NCBI GenBank assembly: GCA_015662815.1
Contig: DQTK01000016.1
Span: 1-59,599 of the forward strand
Length of the DNA: 59,599 nt
From: Aquifex aeolicus
GTDB lineage: Bacteria > Aquificota > Aquificia > Aquificales > Aquificaceae
Direction of reading: 5' to 3'
The notes below the pieces were generated by a model that worked only from the letters and a program-made list of their open reading frames with translations, was not told the DNA's origin and did no database searches. Positions 47,814 to 56,498 of this stretch are shown piece after piece. The position numbers were made by a program, and so were the translations under genes. The first letter of the stretch is position 1. Each line of letters begins with the position of its first letter.

Positions 47814-48538
47814 GTTTTTTTCTGAAAAAGTTAATCTCTTATTTTATCCTACCGCCCGGCATTTTCATCATAAGCTTCCTCGCCATTTATATCTTTGCAA
47901 AGCGAAAAATTGTAAGAAAATTAGCTTTATTTTCCGCATTAAGTCTGTATCTGATTTCCATTGAACCAGTTAAAGATTTATTAATCTTTCCTCTTGAAAG
48001 CGCATACAAAACTCCCGAAAACTTTCACGCTGATGCCATAGTGGTGTTAGGTGGTGGTGTTTATAACAACGGTAAGTTAAAGGCTTCTGCCTATAAAAGG
48101 CTTATTACCGGTTTTCTTCTTTACAGGAAAATGGATGTTCCCATTATACTTTCCGGAGGTGCGGCAATAAATACAATTCCCGAAGCCGACGTTATGAAAG
48201 AACTTTTAAAAGCCTTTGGCGTAAAGGAAGACAAAATATTTACGGATGTAAAGAGCAGAGATACCGCGGAGAATGCCAAATATGTTAAGGAAATTTGTGA
48301 AAAAAAGCTAAAGTGTAAAAAGATAGTTCTGGTAACATCGGGATTTCATATGCTTAGGGCTGTGAACACTTTCAAGAAAGTGGGAATGGAAATAATTCCC
48401 TATCCTACAGATTTGAAGTTTGAAGGAAAATACAATGTATACAGTTTATTCCCGAAATACAGTGTATTTTATGACTCCGCAATAGCCATAAGGGAATACA
48501 TAGGCCTAGTTTTTTACAAACTCAAGGGTCTTCTTTAA
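47810..48538 (+). CDS. DUF218 (YdcF/ElyC/SanA-like) membrane protein
   Basis: 242 residues. Two N-terminal membrane helices (about residues 8-58) are followed by the DUF218 domain: ADAIVVLGGGVYNNGKL, ILSGGAAINT, DTAENAKYVKEIC and VTSGFHMLRAVNTFKKVG. ElyC and SanA of this family influence envelope integrity and undecaprenyl-phosphate use; the chemical activity is unproven. Coupling by a 4-base overlap to exbD and the preceding TPR protein suggests a joint envelope role. The end overlaps convergent coaE by 17 bases. Confidence 0.85.
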   Translation: MSFFLKKLISYFILPPGIFIISFLAIYIFAKRKIVRKLALFSALSLYLISIEPVKDLLIFPLESAYKTPENFHADAIVVLGGGVYNNGKLKASAYKRLITGFLLYRKMDVPIILSGGAAINTIPEADVMKELLKAFGVKEDKIFTDVKSRDTAENAKYVKEICEKKLKCKKIVLVTSGFHMLRAVNTFKKVGMEIIPYPTDLKFEGKYNVYSLFPKYSVFYDSAIAIREYIGLVFYKLKGLL

Positions 48539-49112
48539 GTTTCTTATATATCTCCTTTACCTGTTTGAAGGTTTCATCAAAACTCTTTGAGTTATCAATT
48601 ACAAAATCTGCATACTTTGCCTTTTCATCAATTGGCATTTGATTATTCCAACGCCTTTCAAAATCCTCCTCAGACACCCCTCTCTTTAAGGCTCTTTCCC
48701 TGCATACCTCATAGGGTGCCCACACTACTATCAGCTTATCGTAATTCTTATGAGTTCTTTTCTCCACAAGCAAGGTAGCTTCGAGTATAAAAATAGAATC
48801 TTCAGGTAGAGTTCTCAGAATTTCATTTATTTCCTTGTAAAGTGCTTTATGGGTTATGTTTTCAAGAATTTGTAGTTTTTCCTTATTCGTGAAAACAATT
48901 TGAGCGAGCTTTTTCCTGTCTATATTCCCCTCTTTGTCAAGAACCCCTTCTCCAAAAATCTTTAAAACTTCTTTGTAAACCGGATGACCCTTTTTATAGA
49001 AGGAATGTATAAGTTTATCCGCGTCGAGGGTATAAGCTCCCAACTTTTTAAACATTCGGGCAACTGTGGACTTTCCGCAACCTATGTTTCCAGTAAGACC
49101 TACTTTTTTCAT
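48522..49112 (-). CDS. coaE: Dephospho-CoA kinase
   Basis: Last step of CoA synthesis. The P-loop is GLTGNIGCGKSTVA, followed by LDADKLIHSFY and the lid region RALKRGVSEEDFERRWNNQM. Length 196 aa is normal. I start at ATG 49112, which overlaps the lpxI stop as ATGA; the longer open frame adds only three residues. Coupled to lpxI, with which it shares no pathway. Confidence 0.95.
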   Translation of the reverse strand: MKKVGLTGNIGCGKSTVARMFKKLGAYTLDADKLIHSFYKKGHPVYKEVLKIFGEGVLDKEGNIDRKKLAQIVFTNKEKLQILENITHKALYKEINEILRTLPEDSIFILEATLLVEKRTHKNYDKLIVVWAPYEVCRERALKRGVSEEDFERRWNNQMPIDEKAKYADFVIDNSKSFDETFKQVKEIYKKLKEDP

Positions 49113-49897
49113 AGTCCCCACACAGCTATCTTAAAACGGTTTGCAAGTTTTAGGAAATTAGTCTTATCCACGATGAATACTTTTCCCGCTTCCAGAAATA
49201 AAGCTTTAGCACCTATTTCTTTCATAACCTTTAGTGTATCTTCCCCTACAGTGGGTACATCTATTCTAAAGTCCTGTTTTTTTCTTGCTACCTTAACTAC
49301 TATCGTTCCCTTTCCCGCTATTTTGCCGGCTCTTTTTATGGTTTCTTGGGTTCCTTCCATTGCTTCTACTGCAACAACTGCTTTGTCTTTGATTACTATA
49401 GTTTGTCCTATATCCATAGAAGCGATTTCCTTAGCAATGCTAAAGCCCCATTTTCCCTCCTCAAGGGCGGTTTTATCGGGTAATATCCTATTCATTTGAC
49501 CTTTTCCCGCCAGTAGATGTGTAAGGTATGGCTTAGGGTCTATAAATCGGAAACCCTTTTCCTCTAAAAAGTCCATAAATACCCTCACAAGTGTTTCTGG
49601 TCTTCTGTCTTTTGCCTTTCTGAGGAGGTTTAGAGCGGTTAAATCCATTTTCAAAATATCTGAGTATATGAGCTTATGTTCAAATTTTCCTAACATAACT
49701 ATTGAGCTTACTTTTTCCTCTTCAAGGATTTTTACCAGTTTCCCCACTTTCCCAAGAGGAAGTATATAATCCGTTTTAAAATCTGTGGTCCTCTCTATTC
49801 CTATAGTTATTACATCCTCACCTCTCCTGAGAACAGAGTTCTTAAATTCATGAGGAAGTTTTCCTGACCCCGCTATCAGAGCTATTTTCCCATTCAC
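49109..49897 (-). CDS. lpxI: UDP-2,3-diacylglucosamine pyrophosphatase LpxI
   Basis: Former DUF1009. Cleaves UDP-2,3-diacylglucosamine to lipid X in lipid A synthesis, replacing LpxH in many bacteria. The N-terminal domain begins KIALIAGSGKLPHEF. The catalytic C-terminal domain has the conserved IDIGQTIVIKDKAVVAVEA-like strand, AMEGTQETIKRAG and the Asp in RIDVPTVGEDT. Length 262 aa is normal. It implies an LPS-type outer membrane. It is first in the lpxI-coaE unit and divergent from the RNase G/E-type gene by only 27 bases. Confidence 0.92.
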   Translation of the reverse strand: MNGKIALIAGSGKLPHEFKNSVLRRGEDVITIGIERTTDFKTDYILPLGKVGKLVKILEEEKVSSIVMLGKFEHKLIYSDILKMDLTALNLLRKAKDRRPETLVRVFMDFLEEKGFRFIDPKPYLTHLLAGKGQMNRILPDKTALEEGKWGFSIAKEIASMDIGQTIVIKDKAVVAVEAMEGTQETIKRAGKIAGKGTIVVKVARKKQDFRIDVPTVGEDTLKVMKEIGAKALFLEAGKVFIVDKTNFLKLANRFKIAVWGL

Positions 49898-49924
49898 CTT
49901 AATTATTAGAGTTTAAAATATCTA

Positions 49925-51301
49925 TTGGTGTTTAGCGAAGTCGAGATTTTTATCAGTGCAAGTGAAAATTTAGTGTTTACTACTGTAGTATCCAATAATA
50001 AAGTTATAGACTTAAAAGCTGAAAGAAGAAACGAACGAAAGCTTATCGGTTCAATATTTAAGGGTGTTGTTAAAAAAGTTTGCAAGAGTTTGGACGGATA
50101 TTTTATAGATATAGGTCTTGATAAGGAAGCTTTCATCCAAGAAAAAGACATACGCAAGAAGTTAAAAGTGGGAGATACAGTAATCGTTCAACTAAGGAGA
50201 AAAGATACCCAGCTCAAGGGTTCAAAAGCTACGTGTAAAATCAGTATACCCGGAAAGTACTTAGTCTACTTTCCCGAAATCAGGAAGCTAAAAATTTCGG
50301 GGAGATTGAAAAATTTTCCTTATGCGGATGAACTGAAGAAGCTTATAGAAAAAGAGTTAAAAGAACGGGAAGGGGTGATAATAAGGGCATCTGCTATAAG
50401 AGCAAAGGAAGGGGAAATTTTAGACGAACTGAACAGTTTAAGAAATGTATGGAGATATATCCTTGAGCAAGAGAGAAAACTATCCAAGGGAATTCTGTAT
50501 GAGGAATTCCCTACTTATGCGAGGGTAATAAGGGACTACTGGAGTTTTATAAAGGAAATCTGCGTAGACAATGCGGATATATGGAAGGAGATACACGATT
50601 TATTCGGTAAGGATATAAGGGATAAACTGAGGTTCAGTAGAAACCTTGATAAGCTAACAAAGAATTTTTCCATATACCAGCTTCTCTCTAAACTCCTTTC
50701 AAAATATGTCTGGCTAAAAGGAGGAGGATTTATAGTAATAGAACAAACTGAAGCCATGGTGGTAATTGATGTCAATAGCGGTGAAGGTTGCGGAGAATCT
50801 TTAGAGGAAAATGCATTGAAAACGAACATTGAAGCCCTTGAAGAGATAGCCCATCAAATTAAGCTCAGGAATCTTGCGGGTATGATTGTCATAGATTTAA
50901 TAGACTTAAAAAGGGAAGAGAATAGAAAAAAACTGCTGAAGGAAGCGGAGAAGATTTTCAGAAAAGAGAACCTCAACGTAAAAATCTACGGTATAACAAA
51001 GCTTGGACTTCTGGAACTTACAAGGAAAAAGGATTCAGAGAGTCTTTACGAAGTGTTGGGAGAATCTTGTCCGTCCTGCAACGGAAAAGGGTTTGTGAAG
51101 AGCAAAGAATTTATCCTGTATCTCATAGAGAAGGAGATAGAGAAGAATATCGGAAAAAGATTAGAACTTAGGGTACATCCTAGAGTCTTTAATGATGTAA
51201 AAGAATTCGTAAAAAGGAAAAACTTAAAGGAATGGATTACCATAAAAGAAGTATGGAACGAAAACGTAGATTACTATCAACTGCTCTTCTCGGAATACTG
51301 A
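49925..51301 (+). CDS. rng: Ribonuclease G/E
   Basis: Endoribonuclease of the RNase E/G family, 458 aa, RNase G-like in length. The S1 domain covers about residues 35-110 (GSIFKGVVKKVCKSLDGYFIDIG). The catalytic DNase I-like region has EQTEAMVVIDVNSG and MIVIDLIDLKRE, with the two metal aspartates. The zinc-link CPSCNGKG is present, which tetramerises the enzyme. No long C-terminal degradosome scaffold is present. The start is uncertain: TTG 49925 or GTG 49928, both without Shine-Dalgarno site. It overlaps bamD by 49 bases. Confidence 0.92.
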   Translation: MVFSEVEIFISASENLVFTTVVSNNKVIDLKAERRNERKLIGSIFKGVVKKVCKSLDGYFIDIGLDKEAFIQEKDIRKKLKVGDTVIVQLRRKDTQLKGSKATCKISIPGKYLVYFPEIRKLKISGRLKNFPYADELKKLIEKELKEREGVIIRASAIRAKEGEILDELNSLRNVWRYILEQERKLSKGILYEEFPTYARVIRDYWSFIKEICVDNADIWKEIHDLFGKDIRDKLRFSRNLDKLTKNFSIYQLLSKLLSKYVWLKGGGFIVIEQTEAMVVIDVNSGEGCGESLEENALKTNIEALEEIAHQIKLRNLAGMIVIDLIDLKREENRKKLLKEAEKIFRKENLNVKIYGITKLGLLELTRKKDSESLYEVLGESCPSCNGKGFVKSKEFILYLIEKEIEKNIGKRLELRVHPRVFNDVKEFVKRKNLKEWITIKEVWNENVDYYQLLFSEY

Positions 51302-52182
51302 TAATCTCAACTCTCTATTCTTGTGCTCCTAAATCCGAAGAAAGAAGAAAAGGATACGCAAGGGAATTTTACACTGAAGGGTTAAAAGAATACAGAAAAG
51401 GTGATTACGGTGATGCAAAGACAAATTTTGAAAAGGCTTTAAATTACCTTGAATATTTATCTCCTGAGGAAATAAAGAATGCAAAATACCTTTTAGTAAA
51501 ATCAGCTTGCAAGGATAAAGATTACGTTGATGCAATAGTTTACGCAGAAGATTTTTTATCCAACTATCCGGGAAGCCGAGAAGCCGAAGAAGTTTTCTTC
51601 ATACTCGTTGACAGTCTTGTAAAAGTAGCTCCGGATCCTTACAAGGATCAGACGTACACAATTCAAGCAATACAAAAAGCGAAGGAATTTTTGGCAAAAT
51701 ATCCCAACAGTAAATTCGTGAGGGATGTGGAAGAAGTAATAGAAGAAGCCAATAGGAGACTTGCATATCATGAATATTACATAGCTAAATTTTACGAGGA
51801 ATACGGATACCCTTACAACGCAGCGGTAAGATACAGGGAGGTACTCATCAACTTTTCTCAATACTTTTCCGAAGAAAAGCTTGCCTATCACTATATCAAG
51901 AATCTTATACTTACACCCAAGCAGGTGAAAATGGAAAAGGAAAAGATAGGAAAACTGATTAAGGAGGCTCGTAAAAAACTGAAGAGAGTAAAAAAGGCTG
52001 AAGAAAGGAGAGCCATAGAAAACAGAATAGAATTTTTAATAAGTGAAATCAAAAGGTGGGAAGAAATTCAAAGAAAAGCCCATGAAGAAGCTATCAGGGC
52101 ACTTGAAAAATACAAGGAGTTATACGGAGAAAATACTTATTACAAGGAACTGATAAAATTAATAAAAAAATGGAAAAGTTAA
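51253..52182 (+). CDS. bamD: BamD-like outer-membrane assembly lipoprotein
   Basis: TPR lipoprotein of the BAM complex, which folds outer-membrane proteins. The signal peptide with lipobox STLYSC lies within the first 25 residues from ATG 51253 (MERKRRLLSTALLG). Helix pairs follow, such as GDYGDAKTNFEKALNYLEY and YVDAIVYAEDFLSNYPGSRE, with YPYNAAVRYREVLINF and a long charged helical tail. 309 aa is somewhat long because of that tail. The open frame from 51232 adds residues before the signal peptide. It begins inside the RNase gene and overlaps rsfS by 13 bases. Confidence 0.88.
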   Translation: MERKRRLLSTALLGILIISTLYSCAPKSEERRKGYAREFYTEGLKEYRKGDYGDAKTNFEKALNYLEYLSPEEIKNAKYLLVKSACKDKDYVDAIVYAEDFLSNYPGSREAEEVFFILVDSLVKVAPDPYKDQTYTIQAIQKAKEFLAKYPNSKFVRDVEEVIEEANRRLAYHEYYIAKFYEEYGYPYNAAVRYREVLINFSQYFSEEKLAYHYIKNLILTPKQVKMEKEKIGKLIKEARKKLKRVKKAEERRAIENRIEFLISEIKRWEEIQRKAHEEAIRALEKYKELYGENTYYKELIKLIKKWKS

Positions 52183-52499
52183 AACTTATAAAAGAATTTC
52201 TTGAGAATAAGAAAGCGGAAGATATTGTAATCCTTGACGTGTCAAATCTAACCAATCTTGCAGATTATTTCGTAATAGCTACTGCAAATTCTCCTACCCA
52301 TGCTAGAGCTCTTGCGGATTACCTCGAAGAAGAGTTGGAAAAGGAAGGTTATACGATTGACCACGTCGAAGGGAAAGAGTATGGAAATTGGATACTTATC
52401 GATTTAATAGATACAATAGTTCACATATTTACACCCGAAACCCGCGAATACTATGGGCTAGAATGGATTTGGGCGGATGCTCAAAAAGTAGAAGTCTAA
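52170..52499 (+). CDS. rsfS: Ribosomal silencing factor RsfS
   Basis: Iojap/DUF143 protein of 109 aa that binds L14 and keeps subunits apart when nutrients run low. Family segments are complete: DIVILDVSNLTNLADYFVIA, GYTIDHVEGKEYGNWILIDL and the FTPETREYYGLEWIWADA end. It is coupled to bamD. Its end overlaps the convergent RNase H-type gene by 4 bases. Confidence 0.95.
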   Translation: MEKLKLIKEFLENKKAEDIVILDVSNLTNLADYFVIATANSPTHARALADYLEEELEKEGYTIDHVEGKEYGNWILIDLIDTIVHIFTPETREYYGLEWIWADAQKVEV

Positions 52500-53077
52500 G
52501 ATAAGGCTCTTGCCGATAAATTATCGGCTTCTCTGTTCTGTTCCCTCGGAATTTTTTCGTAATAAATAGAATTAAAGAATCTTTCCAGTTCCTTTACTTG
52601 AGTGTACAAGTTCTTTAATCTTTCGTTCTTTACTCTATACTTCCCCATAACCTGATTTATGACAATCTGACTATCTCCCTTAACTACCAGATTTTTTATA
52701 CCGAGCTCTTTTGCCTTCCTCAGACCTTCTATTAAGGCCTTATATTCAGCTTCGTTGCCTGTGGCCTTTCCTATATACCTTGATATTTTAATTACTTTAT
52801 CCGGTAGTCTTATCACAACACCTATTCCGGCTTTTCCAGGATTTCCTTTGGAAGAACCATCAAAGTACATAACCGCCGTAGAGCTTTTTAAACTCTCGAG
52901 AAAAAATTCCATATCTTCCTTTGTCCTGAGTTCTGTATAATTGCTGTCCTTTTTTATTAGCAGAGCATCTACTTTGCTCTTCAGGGATTCAAGGAGCTTA
53001 AGAATATCCTCCTTTGACTTTTTGTTAGAAAGTTCAAGTAAATACTCAAAGGGAATAACAAAAGCCTTTTCTATCAT
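52496..53077 (-). CDS. rnhA: RNase H-like protein with N-terminal extension
   Basis: RNase HI fold in residues about 66-193. The four catalytic acids are present: FDGSSKGNPG, GNEAEYKALIEG, VKGDSQIVI and NREADNLSARA. It cleaves RNA in RNA-DNA hybrids. The first 65 residues are a Lys/Glu-rich helical extension without recognised domain. The basic protrusion of E. coli RNase HI is absent, as in the short archaeal/Bacillus type. Overlaps the upstream M16 protease gene by 4 bases. Confidence 0.9.
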   Translation of the reverse strand: MIEKAFVIPFEYLLELSNKKSKEDILKLLESLKSKVDALLIKKDSNYTELRTKEDMEFFLESLKSSTAVMYFDGSSKGNPGKAGIGVVIRLPDKVIKISRYIGKATGNEAEYKALIEGLRKAKELGIKNLVVKGDSQIVINQVMGKYRVKNERLKNLYTQVKELERFFNSIYYEKIPREQNREADNLSARALS

Positions 53078-54360
53078 TTCTCGGGTATCATAATAACCTC
53101 GGAGTAGTTGTTTTCTTTAATGAATTTCTCAAAAATCTTCAATATATCTACTCTTCTTACCCTTTTTAGGTTTTTATCGAAGAATCTGTAAAAGTCCAAA
53201 TCTCTCACCACGGTATAAGCATAACCTATATCAAAAGCATCGCTTTCTACTTTTTCTTCCTCGAATACCCTTGAGTTTATAATTCTGCTCTTTGCTTTCT
53301 CAACTTCCTCATCCGTAATCTTTTCGTATGTGGTTCTGAGTAGTTCAAACACCTTATTTTTCACTTCCTCATACCTAGAAGGTTCAAAACTCGCGCTGAT
53401 TACAAATAAGTTATCCCTTGGTCTTCCAAGGTCTCCGCACCAGTAAGAGTAAACCAATCCTTTTTCCCTAAGTTCTCTGTAAAACAGAGATATTCTTCCT
53501 CCGCACAGTATCTCACTGAGAACTACTAGGCCTTTATACTCATTTTTTCCTATAGAGGGTACTTTCCAACCTATTATCCAGTAAGCCTTCTGTATTCTGG
53601 AGTCTGTTAACTTTTTAAACCTTACTCCTATCTGCTCCGGTTCTGAAGGGATTTGAACTTTGGGCAGAGGTTTTGACACCTCTTTACCAAAGGTTTTTAA
53701 GACTTCTTTTTCCACTTCCTTTGGGTCTACTTTTCCCACTACTACAACTGCCATATTTCTAGGTTGATAGAAGGATTTATAGAATTTAACCAGTTTTTCC
53801 CTTGTAAAGCTCCTTATTGTTTCTTCAAAACCTATAATAGGGAACCTATAAGGGGAAACCTTATAAACCAGTTTTTCAAATTCTTCCCATAAAACTGTGG
53901 TTGGATTATCTTTACCTCTCCTTAGCTCCTCTATAACTATTTCTTTTTCCTTCTCTATCATTTCCTCATCGAGCGTAGCCTTCATGGTAAGTTGGTAAAG
54001 GACTTCCATTGCTTCCTTCCAGTAGGGATAGGCTATTTCCACATGGTAGTAGGTATAGTCCTTTGAAGTACCTGCGTTTATATTTCCTCCTAGGCTTTCT
54101 ATAATTTTGTCAATTTCCCCGTATTTATACTTTTCTGTTCCGTTAAAAAGCATGTGTTCCAGAAAATGAGCCATTCCTTTTTCATCGTATTTCTCATAGA
54201 TTGAACCTACTCTAAACCACACGTGTATGGCAACGGCTTCTGTATCTTTTCTCGGTTTTACTATTAACTTTACACCGTTAGGTAGATTTCTTATGTACAG
54301 TTCTTGGGCAGTTAGGAGCTGTACCATGAAGATAACCCCCAAAATTAGAATCCTAAGCAT
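53074..54360 (-). CDS. M16-family zinc protease, exported
   Basis: Insulinase/processing-peptidase family, 428 aa. A signal peptide (MLRILILGVIFMVQLLTA) is followed by the inverted zinc motif HFLEHMLFNG (HxxEH, about residue 64) and the distal Glu in EKEIVIEELRRG. The C-terminal half is the second M16 domain (about 190-400), with SLFYRELREKGLVYSYWC. The C-terminal SRIINSRVFEEEKVESD stretch fits. Probably a periplasmic protease for peptides or signal fragments; substrates are unknown. The start overlaps the preceding small gene by 8 bases. Confidence 0.92.
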   Translation of the reverse strand: MLRILILGVIFMVQLLTAQELYIRNLPNGVKLIVKPRKDTEAVAIHVWFRVGSIYEKYDEKGMAHFLEHMLFNGTEKYKYGEIDKIIESLGGNINAGTSKDYTYYHVEIAYPYWKEAMEVLYQLTMKATLDEEMIEKEKEIVIEELRRGKDNPTTVLWEEFEKLVYKVSPYRFPIIGFEETIRSFTREKLVKFYKSFYQPRNMAVVVVGKVDPKEVEKEVLKTFGKEVSKPLPKVQIPSEPEQIGVRFKKLTDSRIQKAYWIIGWKVPSIGKNEYKGLVVLSEILCGGRISLFYRELREKGLVYSYWCGDLGRPRDNLFVISASFEPSRYEEVKNKVFELLRTTYEKITDEEVEKAKSRIINSRVFEEEKVESDAFDIGYAYTVVRDLDFYRFFDKNLKRVRRVDILKIFEKFIKENNYSEVIMIPEK

Positions 54361-54577
54361 TTCTCCACCTTTTTAGAATTTGGTCCCTATACCAATATGC
54401 AATGTTTAATCCCAGAAAGAATAAAGTCAATATTAAAGATAAGGGTAGGGCTATGGGCTTTGCTATTCTAAGGAATGTATCGTAAAAGAATAGGAATAAT
54501 AAATAGTATCCGTAGATAAGCAGTAGATTAGAAAAGTAATGCCAAAATTTCCCGAGAACTTTTCCTAAAAATCCCAT
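54353..54577 (-). CDS. Small membrane protein
   Basis: 74 residues with two hydrophobic helices (about 16-36 and 41-62: LLLIYGYYLLFLFFYDTF and ALPLSLILTLFFLGLNIAYW) and a basic end KRWRNA. No recognised family. It overlaps the M16 protease start by 8 bases and is thus the first gene of that unit; a link to the protease is only positional. The promoter would lie in the 65 bases shared with divergent rplY. Confidence 0.6.
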   Translation of the reverse strand: MGFLGKVLGKFWHYFSNLLLIYGYYLLFLFFYDTFLRIAKPIALPLSLILTLFFLGLNIAYWYRDQILKRWRNA

Positions 54578-54603
54578 AGTTATCTATACTACAACGGAAA
54601 ACC

Positions 54604-54612
54604 TGTTATAAT
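54604..54612 (+). promoter_or_regulatory. Extended -10 promoter of rplY
   Basis: TG-T-TATAAT, identical to the box before atpB, lies 31 bases before the rplY ATG, with CGGAGG as ribosome-binding site between them. The -35 region is not conserved. Confidence 0.55.
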
Positions 54613-54642
54613 AATGTTTCTTGATTAACGGAGGATTGAAGA

Positions 54643-55242
54643 ATGAGGAGAGTGAAAGTAAAGCTTCTTCCCAGAAAACCGGGTAGAAAGAGTGAACTAA
54701 AGAGGAAAAGAAGGGAAGGTTGGCTTCCTGTAGAAATATACGGAAAAGGTGTTGAAAACAAACACGCTTGGATTAGCGTCAAAGATTTTGCTGCACTTCC
54801 TCACGGAGAGGCTTTTTTAATCGAAGGGGAATTAGAGGGTAAAACCAAAGTTTACCTACTGAAGGATATACAATTTGGTTGGTTGGGTAATAACCCTATA
54901 CACATAGACTTCTACGACCTTTCCAACGTTAAGGAGATCGAAGTTGAAGTACCAATAGAGTTTGTCGGAACTCCAGAAGGTGTTCAAGCCGGAGGAACTT
55001 TCGAACCTGTAATACACACCTTTACTATAAAAGCTTCACCAACAAATATTCCCGAAAAAATCGTTGTAGACGTTAGCAAACTCGGTCTAGGTGAGGCTTT
55101 ACACGTTAGGGATATCCAACCTCCTGAAGGATGTGTAATACTAGATAATCCGGAAGAAACAGTTGCGGTAGTTTATGAACCTGAAGAAGCATCCGTAGAA
55201 GAGGAAGCCGGAGCTGAAGGTACCGAAGAGCAACAGTCCTAA
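54643..55242 (+). CDS. rplY: Ribosomal protein L25, CTC long form
   Basis: 5S rRNA-binding protein of the Ctc type, 199 aa. The N-terminal L25 domain covers about residues 3-90 (LPRKPGRKSELKRKRREGW, VEIYGKG, then NNPIHIDFYDLS). The TL5-like C-terminal domain covers about 95-185 (VEVPIEFVGTPEGVQAGGTFE, HVRDIQPPEGC). An acidic tail (EEEAGAEGTEEQQS) closes it. It precedes pth by three bases, a common pair. Confidence 0.95.
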   Translation: MRRVKVKLLPRKPGRKSELKRKRREGWLPVEIYGKGVENKHAWISVKDFAALPHGEAFLIEGELEGKTKVYLLKDIQFGWLGNNPIHIDFYDLSNVKEIEVEVPIEFVGTPEGVQAGGTFEPVIHTFTIKASPTNIPEKIVVDVSKLGLGEALHVRDIQPPEGCVILDNPEETVAVVYEPEEASVEEEAGAEGTEEQQS

Positions 55243-55245
55243 TTA

Positions 55246-55824
55246 ATGGATATACGCTTGCTGGTAGGTCTAGGTAATCCGGGAAGGGAATACGAAAAGA
55301 CGCGGCACAACGTGGGGTTTATGGTAATAGATGGGCTAATAAAGAACTTGAGGGCAAAAAAACCTTCCGAGGATGCTCTCTCCCTCGTTTATAAAACTCG
55401 TATCGGAGGAAAGGAGGTATTCCTTGCAAAACCACTCACTTATATGAATAACTCAGGTGCAGCCGTTTATAATCTCCTTGAAGAATACGGCCTTTCTCCT
55501 GAACAGATGATAGTTATTTACGACGACTTAGACCTTCCCCTCGGAACTATGAGATTGAGACTTAAGGGAAGTTCGGGAGGGCACAAAGGTGTGGAATCAA
55601 TAATAAAGTATATAGGTACCCAAAATTTCCCGAGGCTAAGGATAGGTATAGGAAGGCCTAAGAAAAAGGAAGATGTTGTAAAATATGTTCTTTCCCCTTT
55701 CCCTCAAGAAGAGGAAAAGGTTATAAATCAGGTAATAAAAAAAGCTGTGAGATGTTTGACAAGAGCTATTGAAATTTCTCCTCAGTACGCTATGGAATAC
55801 TGTAATAGACAGGAATTATTTTAA
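55246..55824 (+). CDS. pth: Peptidyl-tRNA hydrolase
   Basis: Frees tRNA from peptidyl-tRNA that has dropped off ribosomes. Family motifs are LVGLGNPGREYEKTRHNVGF with catalytic His, the Asn in PLTYMNNSG, and the Asp in VIYDDLDLPLGTMRLRLKGS, followed by GGHKGVESI. Length 192 aa is normal. Cotranscribed with rplY. It overlaps the convergent MgtC-type gene by 4 bases. Confidence 0.96.
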   Translation: MDIRLLVGLGNPGREYEKTRHNVGFMVIDGLIKNLRAKKPSEDALSLVYKTRIGGKEVFLAKPLTYMNNSGAAVYNLLEEYGLSPEQMIVIYDDLDLPLGTMRLRLKGSSGGHKGVESIIKYIGTQNFPRLRIGIGRPKKKEDVVKYVLSPFPQEEEKVINQVIKKAVRCLTRAIEISPQYAMEYCNRQELF

Positions 55825-56498
55825 ATAATTTCAACTTCTTTAACTCCCTTTAATCTTAGTAATTCCTCCAGTTTTTCGGGAATGTCTCCGTAATCTTGAA
55901 CTACAAGGATTACTTCAAGCAAGTTCTCTTTTTTAACTGCTTTTAAAATCTTACCACTTTCGAGCAAATTGTTTACTTTGTATAAGACTTCCGGTGATGT
56001 TGATATTGTAAGTTTTAAATGAACAACTCCTTTACTCTTTAAAAGCTCACGCTCTATTTTGCTCACAAATGTGAGAAACAAAAGCATTACAAAGGTTGTA
56101 AACACCGCAAGGGTATACATTCCTGTTCCCACCGCTATTCCTAATCCTGCCGTGCTCCATAGGCTTGCAGCTGTGGTTAAACCTTTTACCGTAACTCCGA
56201 ATCTAAGTATAGCCCCTGCACCTAAAAAACCTATCCCGCTAACTATTTGAGCCGTAATCCGTGAAGGGTCGGCCATAAATCCACCGTAGGTGTAGCTTGT
56301 ATATATAGAAACAAGGGTAATTAATGAAGCCCCCATAGATAGAACAGCATGGGTTCTCAAACCCGCCGGTTGCTTTCTCCTTTCTCTTTCAAGACCTATA
56401 ACCGCACCGAGTAATGCTGCAAGAGCTATTCGAAGAAAGACCTCCCATAAAGGGAATGGGTAGCGTTCGGGAAAAAGTGTTAGGAAGAAATCGTGCAT
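55821..56498 (-). CDS. MgtC/SapB-family membrane protein
   Basis: 225 residues. A hydrophobic N-terminal block of four or five membrane helices (about residues 15-145) has the family core LGAVIGLERERRKQPAGLRTH and VSGIGFLGAGAILRFG. A C-terminal ACT-like soluble domain follows (about 155-225). Members are linked to Mg limitation or to regulating other membrane proteins; they are not proven transporters. It overlaps accD by 19 bases, so it is the last gene of a PDO-accD-mgtC unit. Confidence 0.88.
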   Translation of the reverse strand: MHDFFLTLFPERYPFPLWEVFLRIALAALLGAVIGLERERRKQPAGLRTHAVLSMGASLITLVSIYTSYTYGGFMADPSRITAQIVSGIGFLGAGAILRFGVTVKGLTTAASLWSTAGLGIAVGTGMYTLAVFTTFVMLLFLTFVSKIERELLKSKGVVHLKLTISTSPEVLYKVNNLLESGKILKAVKKENLLEVILVVQDYGDIPEKLEELLRLKGVKEVEII

